Notes: generated from the letters alone by a model not told the origin. Positions 1-6,954 are shown, counted from the first letter of the stretch. The stretch: DNA of 8,367 bases from Eubacterium sp. (GCA_029052085.1 JAIDJS010000356.1:1-8367); one strand, 5' to 3'. Program-made: numbers and translations.

Positions 1-16
1 CTATCTGGTTAAATAA

Positions 17-1258
17 ATATCGGAAGACGGTTATGAGCATTATTTTACCCATTCTGCATTGTTTAATAATGCTTACCGCAAAGGTCTTAATAGCTTTTTT
101 TCCAACAGTAAATTTGAAATAATAAACAGAATTGATTTACTGAATGAATACGGATCTGATATTATATTGGACAGGCTTATTAAATGGCTGAAGGAAGATC
201 TGAATTATAAAGAAGAAGAAATCATTCTTATAGAAAACAATCGAACACCTTATTATACACACGAAGGAAAAATGTATTATTTCCCAAGCGGAACACGTGA
301 TGAGGTTAACGGCATATTGGCTGAGTTATATAAATCCTTTAAGGAAAAATGTGTTAACTGCCATGTTATCAAGCTTCCGTTGGTTGCTTACGCAGATACA
401 GATCATCCTTGGTCTTTAACAGATCAGCACTTTTGCCATGAATTTTACGAATATCTGTATAAATGTGTTGATGCTGTTGCAGAAGATCCGATTTTCTGTG
501 ATGAAAAAATTACTCAGATCAGAGAAGAGTTTTCACTTATTCTATTTAAGAAGCTTAATACATTTTTTCAAAACAGTATTGTCGGAAAGCAATTTTTAAA
601 GGGCAATTTGTCAACAAATGATAATAAATACATTGCTTCTCAGTTTTCACAGTTATATAACAATCCAATTGAAAAGAAGCCTTTGGGTGTACTCAAAAAT
701 TATTCAAAGGTTCTTGATTTTGATTTTCCATACTCCAGAGTATCAGAGGGTTATGTTAATTCAGATGCCTGCATTAAAGGAATAATCGGCGCAGACAAAC
801 AATTGAATTCATATTGGCAGACGGTAAATAACAGCACCTGCGTTTTATTTAAGGATCATTCAATAATTATAAAACATGCAGGAAATCAGTCAAAAGGGCA
901 GATGAACATCATTCAAACTGTTGAGGATGTTGATGAATTATATGGAGCTACCGTAACACTTTCCGTATGGGCGCGTGTTCTTCAATGCAGTAATGACAAT
1001 AATAGAGGCGGAACACTTGCGCTTATAAACAGCAACTCATATAACAAAGGTCAATTTTTCAGAAGTAAGCCCATAAATAACACACAATGGGAAAGAATTT
1101 CCATAACCTGCAAGCTTCCGGAAAAAGAAAACTTCAAAGGTTTAACCGTATGCCTTAGGGCAAACGCAGGCATAGGTGAAAAACCGATAAATGCAATCGT
1201 AGAATTCAGCAAGCCTAAGCTTGAAATAGGCTCTGTTCCTACCAAGTGTGAGGAATAA
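17..1258 (+). CDS. DUF6270-like protein with C-terminal jelly-roll domain (5'-truncated)
   Basis: This is the C-terminal part of a protein cut by the left window edge. The frame is open from 17; a TTG at 59 could serve as a start but has no ribosome binding site, and the codons before it read as plausible protein (a YFTHSALF stretch), so it is probably not the real start. Numbering from that TTG, residues 1-140 resemble the second half of DUF6270, ending in the conserved-looking HPWSLTDQHFCHEFYEYLY stretch (116-134) that matches the family's H-x-W-G-L-x-P-x-H-Y-x-x-x-Y-Y pattern. Residues 145-200 look helical. Residues 240-397 look like a beta-rich jelly-roll of the carbohydrate-binding or tail-fibre type: a TLSVWARV strand, W344-ERISIT, and a closing PKLEIGSVPT. 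DUF6270 genes often lie in surface-polysaccharide clusters, but no enzymatic role is established. The domain calls are from memory of family patterns. An in-frame TAA at 14-16 is discussed in the findings. Confidence 0.62.
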   Translation: MSEDGYEHYFTHSALFNNAYRKGLNSFFSNSKFEIINRIDLLNEYGSDIILDRLIKWLKEDLNYKEEEIILIENNRTPYYTHEGKMYYFPSGTRDEVNGILAELYKSFKEKCVNCHVIKLPLVAYADTDHPWSLTDQHFCHEFYEYLYKCVDAVAEDPIFCDEKITQIREEFSLILFKKLNTFFQNSIVGKQFLKGNLSTNDNKYIASQFSQLYNNPIEKKPLGVLKNYSKVLDFDFPYSRVSEGYVNSDACIKGIIGADKQLNSYWQTVNNSTCVLFKDHSIIIKHAGNQSKGQMNIIQTVEDVDELYGATVTLSVWARVLQCSNDNNRGGTLALINSNSYNKGQFFRSKPINNTQWERISITCKLPEKENFKGLTVCLRANAGIGEKPINAIVEFSKPKLEIGSVPTKCEE

Positions 1259-1283
1259 ATCTTTTTTTCAAAAATAAAATCGT

Positions 1284-1336
1284 AAAAGAGCAGTCATTGG
1301 GACACCTTGCATAATGTCCTTTAAGACTGCTCTTTT
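1284..1336. terminator. Bidirectional two-tier hairpin terminator
   Basis: A perfect 12-bp stem (AAAAGAGCAGTC at 1284-1295 with GACTGCTCTTTT at 1325-1336) encloses a second short stem (GGACA at 1300-1304 with TGTCC at 1315-1319). T-runs follow on the + strand (1333-1339), and the A-rich flank at 1270-1287 gives U-rich RNA on the - strand. It lies between two converging genes, 25 bp past the left stop codon and 10 bp past the right one, so it probably ends both transcripts. Confidence 0.85.
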
Positions 1337-1346
1337 TTTATAAATG

Positions 1347-3974
1347 CTAATCCAGCAAACCATATTTTGTTTTTACTCTGTCAAGCTTTTCCAGCATTGG
1401 CTCGGAAATAAACCAAAGAATTATAGCTGTTGCAATGGCATGAATGCAATCCATAGTAAATCCTGTAGCATAACAGCTTAATATGATATTCCAATTCAGC
1501 GCTTCATTTCCCCAAATCAAAGCGGAGGAGGGGTTAATGATTCCGCCATAAATAACAATTGCCGAAATCACTCCGAAGATGCAGAGGGAAATTCTCGAAC
1601 GTCTGAGGAAACCTGTTTTATACAGAACTCCTGCAAAAAAACCGATGATTCCCATTGCAAACATCTGCCACGGAGTCCATGGTCCTTGGGAAAACATGAT
1701 ATTTGATACAAGCATTGTGATTGCCCCGACAAGAAATCCTGTTTCACCGCCGAAAGCTACACCGGCAATGATTGTTAACGCAAGAACCGGCTTGAACTGC
1801 GGAAACATAAAGAAAGCAGCCCTGCCTGCAATACCAAGTGCACAAAGCACAGCTATAATGGTAAGCTCCCTTGCTTTAGGTCTTCTGCCTTCAAATATCA
1901 CAAAGAAAGGCAGCATACATTCAAGCAAAACGGCAAAAGCAACAAGATAATACTGTTTAATATCAATATAGAACACACCGATAAATAACGTTAACGGAAT
2001 AAAAAGAAGAATTAAAACAACTGAAAAAATGGTTCTCTTTGATAGTTTCCGCTTTTCCTTAGGCATCTGAATGGGAATTGACTTATTGTTCTTACCCATA
2101 AATACGGCGGTCAGTATAAGAAAAGCAATAAACAAACCATATACAACAATTTGTTTTATTTCTAAATCCGTTATTCCGCTAAAATCGGATATATCTGTTT
2201 TAGCAGCAAAAAGATAAATTATAAAAGCAAGAAGGGCCGATATCCCTGCACCGATTTTCCGCCAAACAGGAAACTTTTTTGCTTTCACTGTCTTGCAGAA
2301 ATTGCTTTCAGCTTCAACAATATAATGCGTATCTGAACTTTTAGAAACATGTAACTTTTCTCCGCCGACTGCCTCTATCACATCATCAGCAGTAACAGCG
2401 TTTGGTATCATATCTCTTGCAATTCTGTTAGCCGAGGTAGTATAAAAGCTGTTGCCGCTGAAAAATTCCTGAGGCGAACCGCCCGCTGCGATATTTCCGT
2501 CAAAAAACAAAGCACAGGTATCGGCATGCTCGGCACAAAATTCAATATCATGACTAACCATAATTATACAGACACCTGCATTCAGCAATTCCCTTAAAAT
2601 GTCTGCAAACTCTTCTTTAAAGACCGCATCAAATCCCTTTGTAGGCTCATCCAACAGCAATATTTCAGGTTTTAATAAAAGAAGCTTGGCAAGTGCCGTC
2701 CGCTGTTGTTCTCCTCCCGAAAGGTCAAACGGATGCCTGTTTTCAAGACCGTTTAACCGACATAGCTTTATTACACTTCCAATCCTGTCCTTTACTTGCT
2801 CTTCAGACAACTTTTGCTCATTTAAAGCATCAGCTAAATCAGCATAAACCGTTTTCTTAATAAATAAAGTTTGGGGATTCTGCGGTAAAAAGCAAACCTT
2901 TCCATAGGTCTTAACCTCGCCGCTTAGAGGATTGCAAAAGCCTGCAATCAGCCTGAGCAAGGTTGTTTTTCCTGTTCCGTTACCGCCGAGAATACAAAAC
3001 AGTTCACCGGAATGTGCGGTTAAATTAACATCCTTCAACACATCAGGCAGATTTCTGCCATATTTAAACCAAACATGCTCAACTGAAACCTTGACATTAT
3101 GAAAAGTCTTTGATGGCTTCACATCTATTGATTTGATATCGTTTGCTTCAGAATATTCTTTCAGAAATGTTCGCCCTTCATTAACAGAAACAGGGCAGGG
3201 TAATTCAGTATGTACCGAACCCCATATTCTTGCTGCTGCAGGCATTGCAAGAAACATTCTGCTGTTATTATCTTTAAGATATCTGCCAATCTCTTCAACA
3301 GTTCCGCAGCAAAGCATTTTTCCGTTCTCCATTACCGCAGCTTTATCAGCAAGAGGTAAAACCTCTTCAAGCCGATGCTCTGTAATAACAACCGCCGTTC
3401 CAAGCTCTGTATTAATCTTCTTGAGTGCCGCTAAAAAATCCGAAGCAGCAATCGGATCAAGCTGGCTTGTCGGCTCATCAAGTATAAGAAGACTTGGCTG
3501 CATAACCATAACCGATGCAAGATTAAGAAGCTGCTTCTGCCCACCGGACAGCTCGGAAATATCCTTATAAAACCAATTCTGAATACCAAAAAAGGATGCC
3601 GTTTCAGCTACTCTTCGCCTTATCGTTTGCATATCATATCCAAGACTTTCCAAACCAAATGCAAGCTCATGCCAAACCTTATCCGTAACAATCTGATTAT
3701 CCGGAGATTGCATAACAAATCCGATTTTTGATGCGCTGTCATACTCTGACAGGCTGTCTATTGAATTATTACAAAACCGTATTCTGCCGTGCTTTACTCC
3801 ATGAGGAGTGACTTGCGGCTTCAAGTGGCGTAACAGCGTTGATTTTCCGCTTCCCGAATGTCCGAACAGTACAAAGAAATCGCCCGAATCTATGGAAACA
3901 GAAACATTATCAATTGCAGGAATATCCGAATTCGGATAATAAAATGTTAAATTTTCGATTCTAAGGATTTCCAT
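1347..3974 (-). CDS. ECF transporter fusion: two ABC ATPases plus membrane S component
   Basis: This 875-residue chain fuses three parts of an energy-coupling-factor importer. ATPase 1 (about 1-235) has Walker A GHSGSGKST (38-46), Q89 in a VMQSPDNQ loop, signature LSGGQ (142-146), Walker B LLILDEPTSQLD with D166/E167, and switch H200. ATPase 2 (about 295-510) has Walker A GGNGTGKTT (330-338), Q365, LSGGEQQR (418-425), LLLDEPTKGFD with D442/E443, and H475. Both sites look intact. After a linker come about four hydrophobic helices (574-592, 606-626, 648-671, 675-695) and then an S-component-like membrane domain (about 700-865, roughly six helices) with the striking GPWTPWQM (764-771). That domain resembles clostridial ECF S components of the PF12822 type; the substrate is not known. 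The gene overlaps ecfT by 28 bp, and the start is supported by AGAGAGGA (3981-3988) six bases upstream. It would hydrolyse ATP at the inner face of the membrane and drive uptake with the adjacent EcfT. Confidence 0.9.
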   Translation of the reverse strand: MEILRIENLTFYYPNSDIPAIDNVSVSIDSGDFFVLFGHSGSGKSTLLRHLKPQVTPHGVKHGRIRFCNNSIDSLSEYDSASKIGFVMQSPDNQIVTDKVWHELAFGLESLGYDMQTIRRRVAETASFFGIQNWFYKDISELSGGQKQLLNLASVMVMQPSLLILDEPTSQLDPIAASDFLAALKKINTELGTAVVITEHRLEEVLPLADKAAVMENGKMLCCGTVEEIGRYLKDNNSRMFLAMPAAARIWGSVHTELPCPVSVNEGRTFLKEYSEANDIKSIDVKPSKTFHNVKVSVEHVWFKYGRNLPDVLKDVNLTAHSGELFCILGGNGTGKTTLLRLIAGFCNPLSGEVKTYGKVCFLPQNPQTLFIKKTVYADLADALNEQKLSEEQVKDRIGSVIKLCRLNGLENRHPFDLSGGEQQRTALAKLLLLKPEILLLDEPTKGFDAVFKEEFADILRELLNAGVCIIMVSHDIEFCAEHADTCALFFDGNIAAGGSPQEFFSGNSFYTTSANRIARDMIPNAVTADDVIEAVGGEKLHVSKSSDTHYIVEAESNFCKTVKAKKFPVWRKIGAGISALLAFIIYLFAAKTDISDFSGITDLEIKQIVVYGLFIAFLILTAVFMGKNNKSIPIQMPKEKRKLSKRTIFSVVLILLFIPLTLFIGVFYIDIKQYYLVAFAVLLECMLPFFVIFEGRRPKARELTIIAVLCALGIAGRAAFFMFPQFKPVLALTIIAGVAFGGETGFLVGAITMLVSNIMFSQGPWTPWQMFAMGIIGFFAGVLYKTGFLRRSRISLCIFGVISAIVIYGGIINPSSALIWGNEALNWNIILSCYATGFTMDCIHAIATAIILWFISEPMLEKLDRVKTKYGLLD

Positions 3975-4843
3975 TTTTTATCCTCTCTTTGATTTATGAC
4001 AATCGGTGTAATACACATTAAAAAATAAACAAATAAAAAGCTTATAACAAACGGTTCGGCAGATGCACCCTGAATACTCGGAAAATAACGCCAATATAAA
4101 ATCCCCGAAACAACTCCGCTTAAAAGATAAATGAAGCAAAAGCTAAGCCATATTAAGCAATATTTATCTTTCTCGCAGATTTTGTAATTGGAATAAGATG
4201 TTCTGCCTTTTAATCCATAGCCTCTGCTTTTCATGCTGTCTGCCGTATCAATCGCATTTTCCAATGACCATGTAACCATAATGGAAAAACAATTCAAAAC
4301 ATTTTTTAATCGTGTAAATATACTTCCGCTTGAAATATCCCGACCCATTCCTGCCTGCGCTTCTTTTACACTTTCAAACTGTATCTTGAATTTCGGAACA
4401 AATCTCAGCACCATACTAATCATTAAAGACAGAGAGGGTATAACTTTTCCGAAAAGATAAACAAACTTATCCGAACTCATAACAGCAGTATAACAGCTAA
4501 ACCATAATAAAACAGAAACCAGCATAATGCCTGCCGCTATACCATATAAAATACTTTCCAGTGTAAGAGGATTACCTGTTGGAAGATAACACAATATAAT
4601 CGTTCCGCGATGATTAAATGCAGGATTAACGATTGCAGTTAAAAAAAGCATAGGAAGTACAAATCTAACTAAAAAGCCAACAGACTTCCTTCCGTTAAGA
4701 CTGATATGATAATATACTGAACAAATCAAGGAAATCAGAAGGCAAACAGGGTGCATCAAAAACATAGTAAAACCAATCACTAAGCAGAAATACAGAAAAT
4801 TTACTATCGGATGATAGCCCGAAAAGGAATCCCTGTTTTTCAT
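3947..4843 (-). CDS. ecfT: ECF transporter transmembrane (T) component, EcfT/CbiQ family
   Basis: This 298-residue membrane protein is the scaffold that joins the two ATPases to the S component. Hydrophobic helices are visible near 14-46, 55-73, 98-120, 228-252 and 264-284. The cytoplasmic coupling region between them carries EAQAGMGRD (161-169) and DSMKSRGYG (202-210), the places where EcfT proteins dock into the ATPases. The second matches the Arg-Gly coupling motif well; in the first the usual Ala-Arg-Gly order is changed to Met-Gly-Arg-Asp. The chain is somewhat longer than a typical EcfT of about 265 residues. The ATG has an AGGAGG seven bases upstream. It is the first gene of the operon, and its last 28 bp overlap the fused A-A'-S gene, so translation of the two is probably coupled. 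Confidence 0.92.
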   Translation of the reverse strand: MKNRDSFSGYHPIVNFLYFCLVIGFTMFLMHPVCLLISLICSVYYHISLNGRKSVGFLVRFVLPMLFLTAIVNPAFNHRGTIILCYLPTGNPLTLESILYGIAAGIMLVSVLLWFSCYTAVMSSDKFVYLFGKVIPSLSLMISMVLRFVPKFKIQFESVKEAQAGMGRDISSGSIFTRLKNVLNCFSIMVTWSLENAIDTADSMKSRGYGLKGRTSYSNYKICEKDKYCLIWLSFCFIYLLSGVVSGILYWRYFPSIQGASAEPFVISFLFVYFLMCITPIVINQREDKKWKSLESKI

Positions 4844-4850
4844 TTGCTCG

Positions 4851-4856
4851 CCTCCT
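4851..4856 (-). promoter_or_regulatory. Ribosome binding site of ecfT
   Basis: The - strand reads AGGAGG here, seven bases before the ATG at 4843. It is a perfect Shine-Dalgarno sequence and fixes this start. Confidence 0.9.
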
Positions 4857-4875
4857 AACTTAAAATATATATTAA

Positions 4876-4904
4876 AATATACATTTTTTTCTCAATTCCG
4901 TCAA
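4876..4904 (-). promoter_or_regulatory. SigA-type promoter of the ECF operon
   Basis: On the - strand TTGACG (-35, at 4904-4899) is followed after exactly 17 bp by TATATT (-10, at 4881-4876). This is close to the sigma-70/SigA consensus. Transcription would start near 4869, which leaves a leader of about 25 nt before the ecfT ATG. That is enough for the ribosome binding site but not for a riboswitch. Confidence 0.72.
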
Positions 4905-4960
4905 GCAATTGAAATATATAAAATTAAAATACTTATCCAAATATAAACAATTTATAAAAC

Positions 4961-4983
4961 TTACATTTTCTCTTACAATGTAA
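4961..4983. promoter_or_regulatory. Inverted repeat, possible operator
   Basis: TTACATT (4961-4967) and AATGTAA (4977-4983) form a perfect 7-bp inverted repeat with a 9-bp gap. The right half is nested in an 11-bp palindrome, TTACA-A-TGTAA (4973-4983), so the same half-site can pair in two ways. It lies between divergent promoters, 57 bp upstream of the + strand -35/-10 area's -10 hexamer. Its size fits a repressor or activator dimer site, but the regulator is unknown, and short dyads arise easily in DNA this AT-rich. Confidence 0.35.
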
Positions 4984-4987
4984 AAAC

Positions 4988-5014
4988 TTTGTCTATTTCC
5001 TTTTATTAGACAAA
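4988..5014. promoter_or_regulatory. Inverted repeat overlapping the + strand promoter
   Basis: TTTGTCTA (4988-4995) and TAGACAAA (5007-5014) form a perfect 8-bp inverted repeat with an 11-bp gap. It covers the expected -35 and spacer of the promoter that reads toward the membrane-protein gene, a common place for an operator. The centre-to-centre distance of the arms is 19 bp, about two helical turns. A protein-binding role is inferred from position only. Confidence 0.4.
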
Positions 5015-5018
5015 AAGA

Positions 5019-5024
5019 TATAAT
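5019..5024 (+). promoter_or_regulatory. -10 box of the CmpB-like/GT4 operon
   Basis: A perfect TATAAT lies 56 bp upstream of the ATG at 5081. The 17-bp-spaced -35 position (4996-5001) reads TTTCCT, a poor match, and the better TTGTCT at 4989-4994 is 24 bp away, too far for a normal promoter. The promoter may therefore be weak or need an activator, which fits the dyad covering this stretch. Confidence 0.5.
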
Positions 5025-5080
5025 ATGTAAAACAACAAACAGTAGTATGGTTAATTACAATTTGTATTAGAGGAGAAAAT

Positions 5081-5785
5081 ATGGAAAGTATTACAAGCAC
5101 AAAAAAAGTGAAGACAAAAGCAAAAATCATTATATCAAGTCACGCAAAAGTAAATGAAACAGCAAAAATGAACTTTTATAAAATTGTTTTCATTTATATG
5201 CTCGGCGGAATTGTCGGCACATTATGGGAAACCTTTTTGAATTTTTTTAATGGTTATGGATTTATATATTGCAACGGAAGTATTTTTACACCATTTAATT
5301 TTGTTTATGGCTGCGGTGCAATAATCATTATAGGCTGTCTCCATAAACAAACAGAGTGGTGGAAAGTTTTCTTCATTGGTGCAATCGGCGGAGGCGCAGT
5401 TGAATACATATTAAATTTTCTTGAAGAAACGCTGCTTGGAACACGTTCATGGAATTACGAAGGCAAGCTTTTAAATATCAACGGCAGAACAACGATTCCT
5501 TATATGGCTGTCTGGGGAATGCTCTGCGTTGCTGTCATTTTCATTGTATATAAGCCTCTGAGCAGACTGCTTGAAAGAATTCCGAAAAATGTCATGAAAA
5601 CAGTTGCAACAGCTATGTTTATTATTCTAGCAATTGATTTATTGATTACCGTTACTGCAATTCTTCGTTATTCAGGAAGAAATTCAGGTCAGGAGGCATT
5701 TACTGCAATAGGTGCATTTATTGACAAAGCCTTTCATGATGGATTTATGGCAAAAAGATTTCCGAATTTAAAATTTATATCGTAA
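5081..5785 (+). CDS. CmpB-like (PF06541) multi-pass membrane protein
   Basis: This 234-residue protein has a lysine-rich, probably cytoplasmic N-terminus (1-30) and about five hydrophobic helices (31-55, 70-87, 95-114, 138-157, 173-194). It matches the pattern of PF06541, named as a putative ABC-transporter type IV permease: an FxxPFNFVYGCGA stretch (69-80), EYILNFLEE (108-116), a SWNYEGKLLNINGR block (123-136) corresponding to the family's W-D-Y and N-x-x-G-R, then PYMAVWG and, near the end, RYSGRNSG and FMAKRFPNLK. The transport label is weak because no ATPase accompanies it here; its true role is unknown. The start is supported by AGAGGAG (5069-5075) five bases upstream. It is 16 bp before the glycosyltransferase gene, so both are probably made from one transcript. 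Confidence 0.85.
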   Translation: MESITSTKKVKTKAKIIISSHAKVNETAKMNFYKIVFIYMLGGIVGTLWETFLNFFNGYGFIYCNGSIFTPFNFVYGCGAIIIIGCLHKQTEWWKVFFIGAIGGGAVEYILNFLEETLLGTRSWNYEGKLLNINGRTTIPYMAVWGMLCVAVIFIVYKPLSRLLERIPKNVMKTVATAMFIILAIDLLITVTAILRYSGRNSGQEAFTAIGAFIDKAFHDGFMAKRFPNLKFIS

Positions 5786-5786
5786 T

Positions 5787-5794
5787 AAAGGAGA
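5787..5794 (+). promoter_or_regulatory. Ribosome binding site of the GT4 gene
   Basis: AAAGGAGA lies directly after the stop codon of the membrane-protein gene and seven bases before the ATG at 5802, supporting that start and close coupling of the two genes. Confidence 0.85.
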
Positions 5795-5801
5795 AAGCTT
5801 T

Positions 5802-6953
5802 ATGACAGTTACAGTTGTTTGCGATGTTCTCGGAGAAGAAAATAACGGAACAACCGTTGCTACTATGAATTTAGTAAGATATTTAAAAAGCAGGGGAGAT
5901 ACCGTTCGTATTCTATGCGCAGACCAGAACAGAAAAGAGGACGAAAATGTTTTTGTTGTATCAAACATTGATTTTGGCATTCTGCTTAATGCTTTTATAG
6001 ACAAGGTTGGCGTGTCACTTGCAAAACCGGATGAGGATATTATCAGAAATGCAATTATAGGTGCTGATGTTGTACATATTATGTTCCCTCTTCAGCTTGG
6101 TATAGTTTCAGTAAGAATAGCAACAGAACTTGGTATTCCTGTTACAGCTGGCTTTCATATGCAGGCACAGAACTTTACTGCCTACTTCAAGTTGAACAAT
6201 ATTAAAACAGCAAATAAACAGGTTTACAGATTTATCTATGATCACGTTTATAAGTATGCCGCCGCAATCCACTATCCTACGGAGTTTATTAAAAATCAAT
6301 TTGAAAAAAGCATAAAAAAAGAAACACCCGGCTTTGTTGTTTCAAACGGAGTGAACCATTTCTTCAGAAAGCTTGAAACAGAAAAACCGGTTGAATTCAA
6401 AGATAAGATTGTTATTCTTACAACAGGAAGATATGCTCGTGAAAAATCACAGGATACGCTGATCAGAGCAATTAAACAATCAAAATATAAAAACAGAATT
6501 CAGCTTATATTAGCAGGGCAGGGGTTTGAAGAACTTTACTATAAGATTCTGTCAAAAGATTTGCCGATTGCTCCGATTTTTAAGCTTTATTCAAGAGAAG
6601 AAATGTTAGAAGTAATAAATTACTGCAATATTTATGCGCATCCTGCAATCATAGAATTAGAGGGAATATCCTGTCTTGAAGCAATACGATGCGGCAAATT
6701 AACCATTGTTTCAAATTCAAAGCTTAGTGCAACACACGAATTTGCTGTTGATGAAAAATGTATTTTCAGAGCAAGAAGTCCAAGAAGCCTTGCAAAAGCA
6801 ATTGATTACTGGATTGAGCATCCGGAAGAAAAAAAGGCATGCGAAAAAAAGTATCTTGCTTCATCGGAAAAATTCAATCAGGAATTATGTATGCACAAAA
6901 CCAGAGAAATACTTTTAAACGCTGCAAAAGTAAAAAGTCCGGAACTGTATTAA
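5802..6953 (+). CDS. GT4-family glycosyltransferase
   Basis: This 383-residue protein has the length and two-lobed layout of a GT-B, family 4 retaining glycosyltransferase. The N-terminal acceptor lobe (1-195) contains GEENNGTT (11-18), ADVVHIMFP (88-96) and GFHMQAQNFT (117-126). The C-terminal nucleotide-sugar lobe contains TTGRYAREKSQ (207-217), with the Arg/Lys pair that usually holds the donor phosphates, LILAGQG (235-241), and the E-x7-E motif at E285...E293 within HPAIIELEGISCLEA. No signal peptide or membrane helix is seen, so it is cytoplasmic or membrane-associated. Similar clostridial enzymes and the diacylglycerol glucosyltransferase branch share this arrangement, and the adjoining membrane protein suggests a lipid or surface-glycan acceptor, but neither acceptor nor sugar can be read from the sequence. 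It is followed at once by a strong terminator. Confidence 0.9.
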   Translation: MTVTVVCDVLGEENNGTTVATMNLVRYLKSRGDTVRILCADQNRKEDENVFVVSNIDFGILLNAFIDKVGVSLAKPDEDIIRNAIIGADVVHIMFPLQLGIVSVRIATELGIPVTAGFHMQAQNFTAYFKLNNIKTANKQVYRFIYDHVYKYAAAIHYPTEFIKNQFEKSIKKETPGFVVSNGVNHFFRKLETEKPVEFKDKIVILTTGRYAREKSQDTLIRAIKQSKYKNRIQLILAGQGFEELYYKILSKDLPIAPIFKLYSREEMLEVINYCNIYAHPAIIELEGISCLEAIRCGKLTIVSNSKLSATHEFAVDEKCIFRARSPRSLAKAIDYWIEHPEEKKACEKKYLASSEKFNQELCMHKTREILLNAAKVKSPELY

Positions 6954-6954
6954 A

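Noticed and set aside
1..40. Adapter sequence at the left end as well.
   Set aside because: No mosaic end, read tail or P5/P7 sequence is recognisable in the first bases.
59..61. TTG at 59 as the true start of the first gene.
   Set aside because: There is no Shine-Dalgarno sequence before it, and the upstream in-frame codons look like coding sequence. The gene is more likely cut by the window edge.
1296..1324. The inner part of the long hairpin as a transposon end or small RNA gene.
   Set aside because: It sits between converging genes, has no promoter and no target-site duplication, and is explained by a two-tier terminator.
1579..1950. A 123-residue open frame on the + strand inside the fused ECF gene.
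   Set aside because: It lies fully antisense to a well-supported membrane domain, has no ribosome binding site and has biased composition.
3133..3570. A 145-residue open frame on the + strand opposite the first ATPase.
   Set aside because: It is the antisense shadow of the conserved ABC ATPase (Walker B and signature region) and shows no family features of its own.
4973..4983. TTACAATGTAA as a CopY-type copper operator.
   Set aside because: CopY boxes need TACA and TGTA separated by two bases. Here the halves are one base apart, and no copper gene is nearby.
4989..5024. TTGTCT (4989-4994) as the -35 of the TATAAT at 5019.
   Set aside because: The spacing is 24 bp, too long for normal SigA promoters and also longer than the 19-20 bp of MerR-type promoters.
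4844..5080. A possible cobalamin or other vitamin riboswitch upstream of the ECF operon.
   Set aside because: No conserved riboswitch core is visible on the - strand, and the predicted promoter leaves a leader of only about 25 nt.
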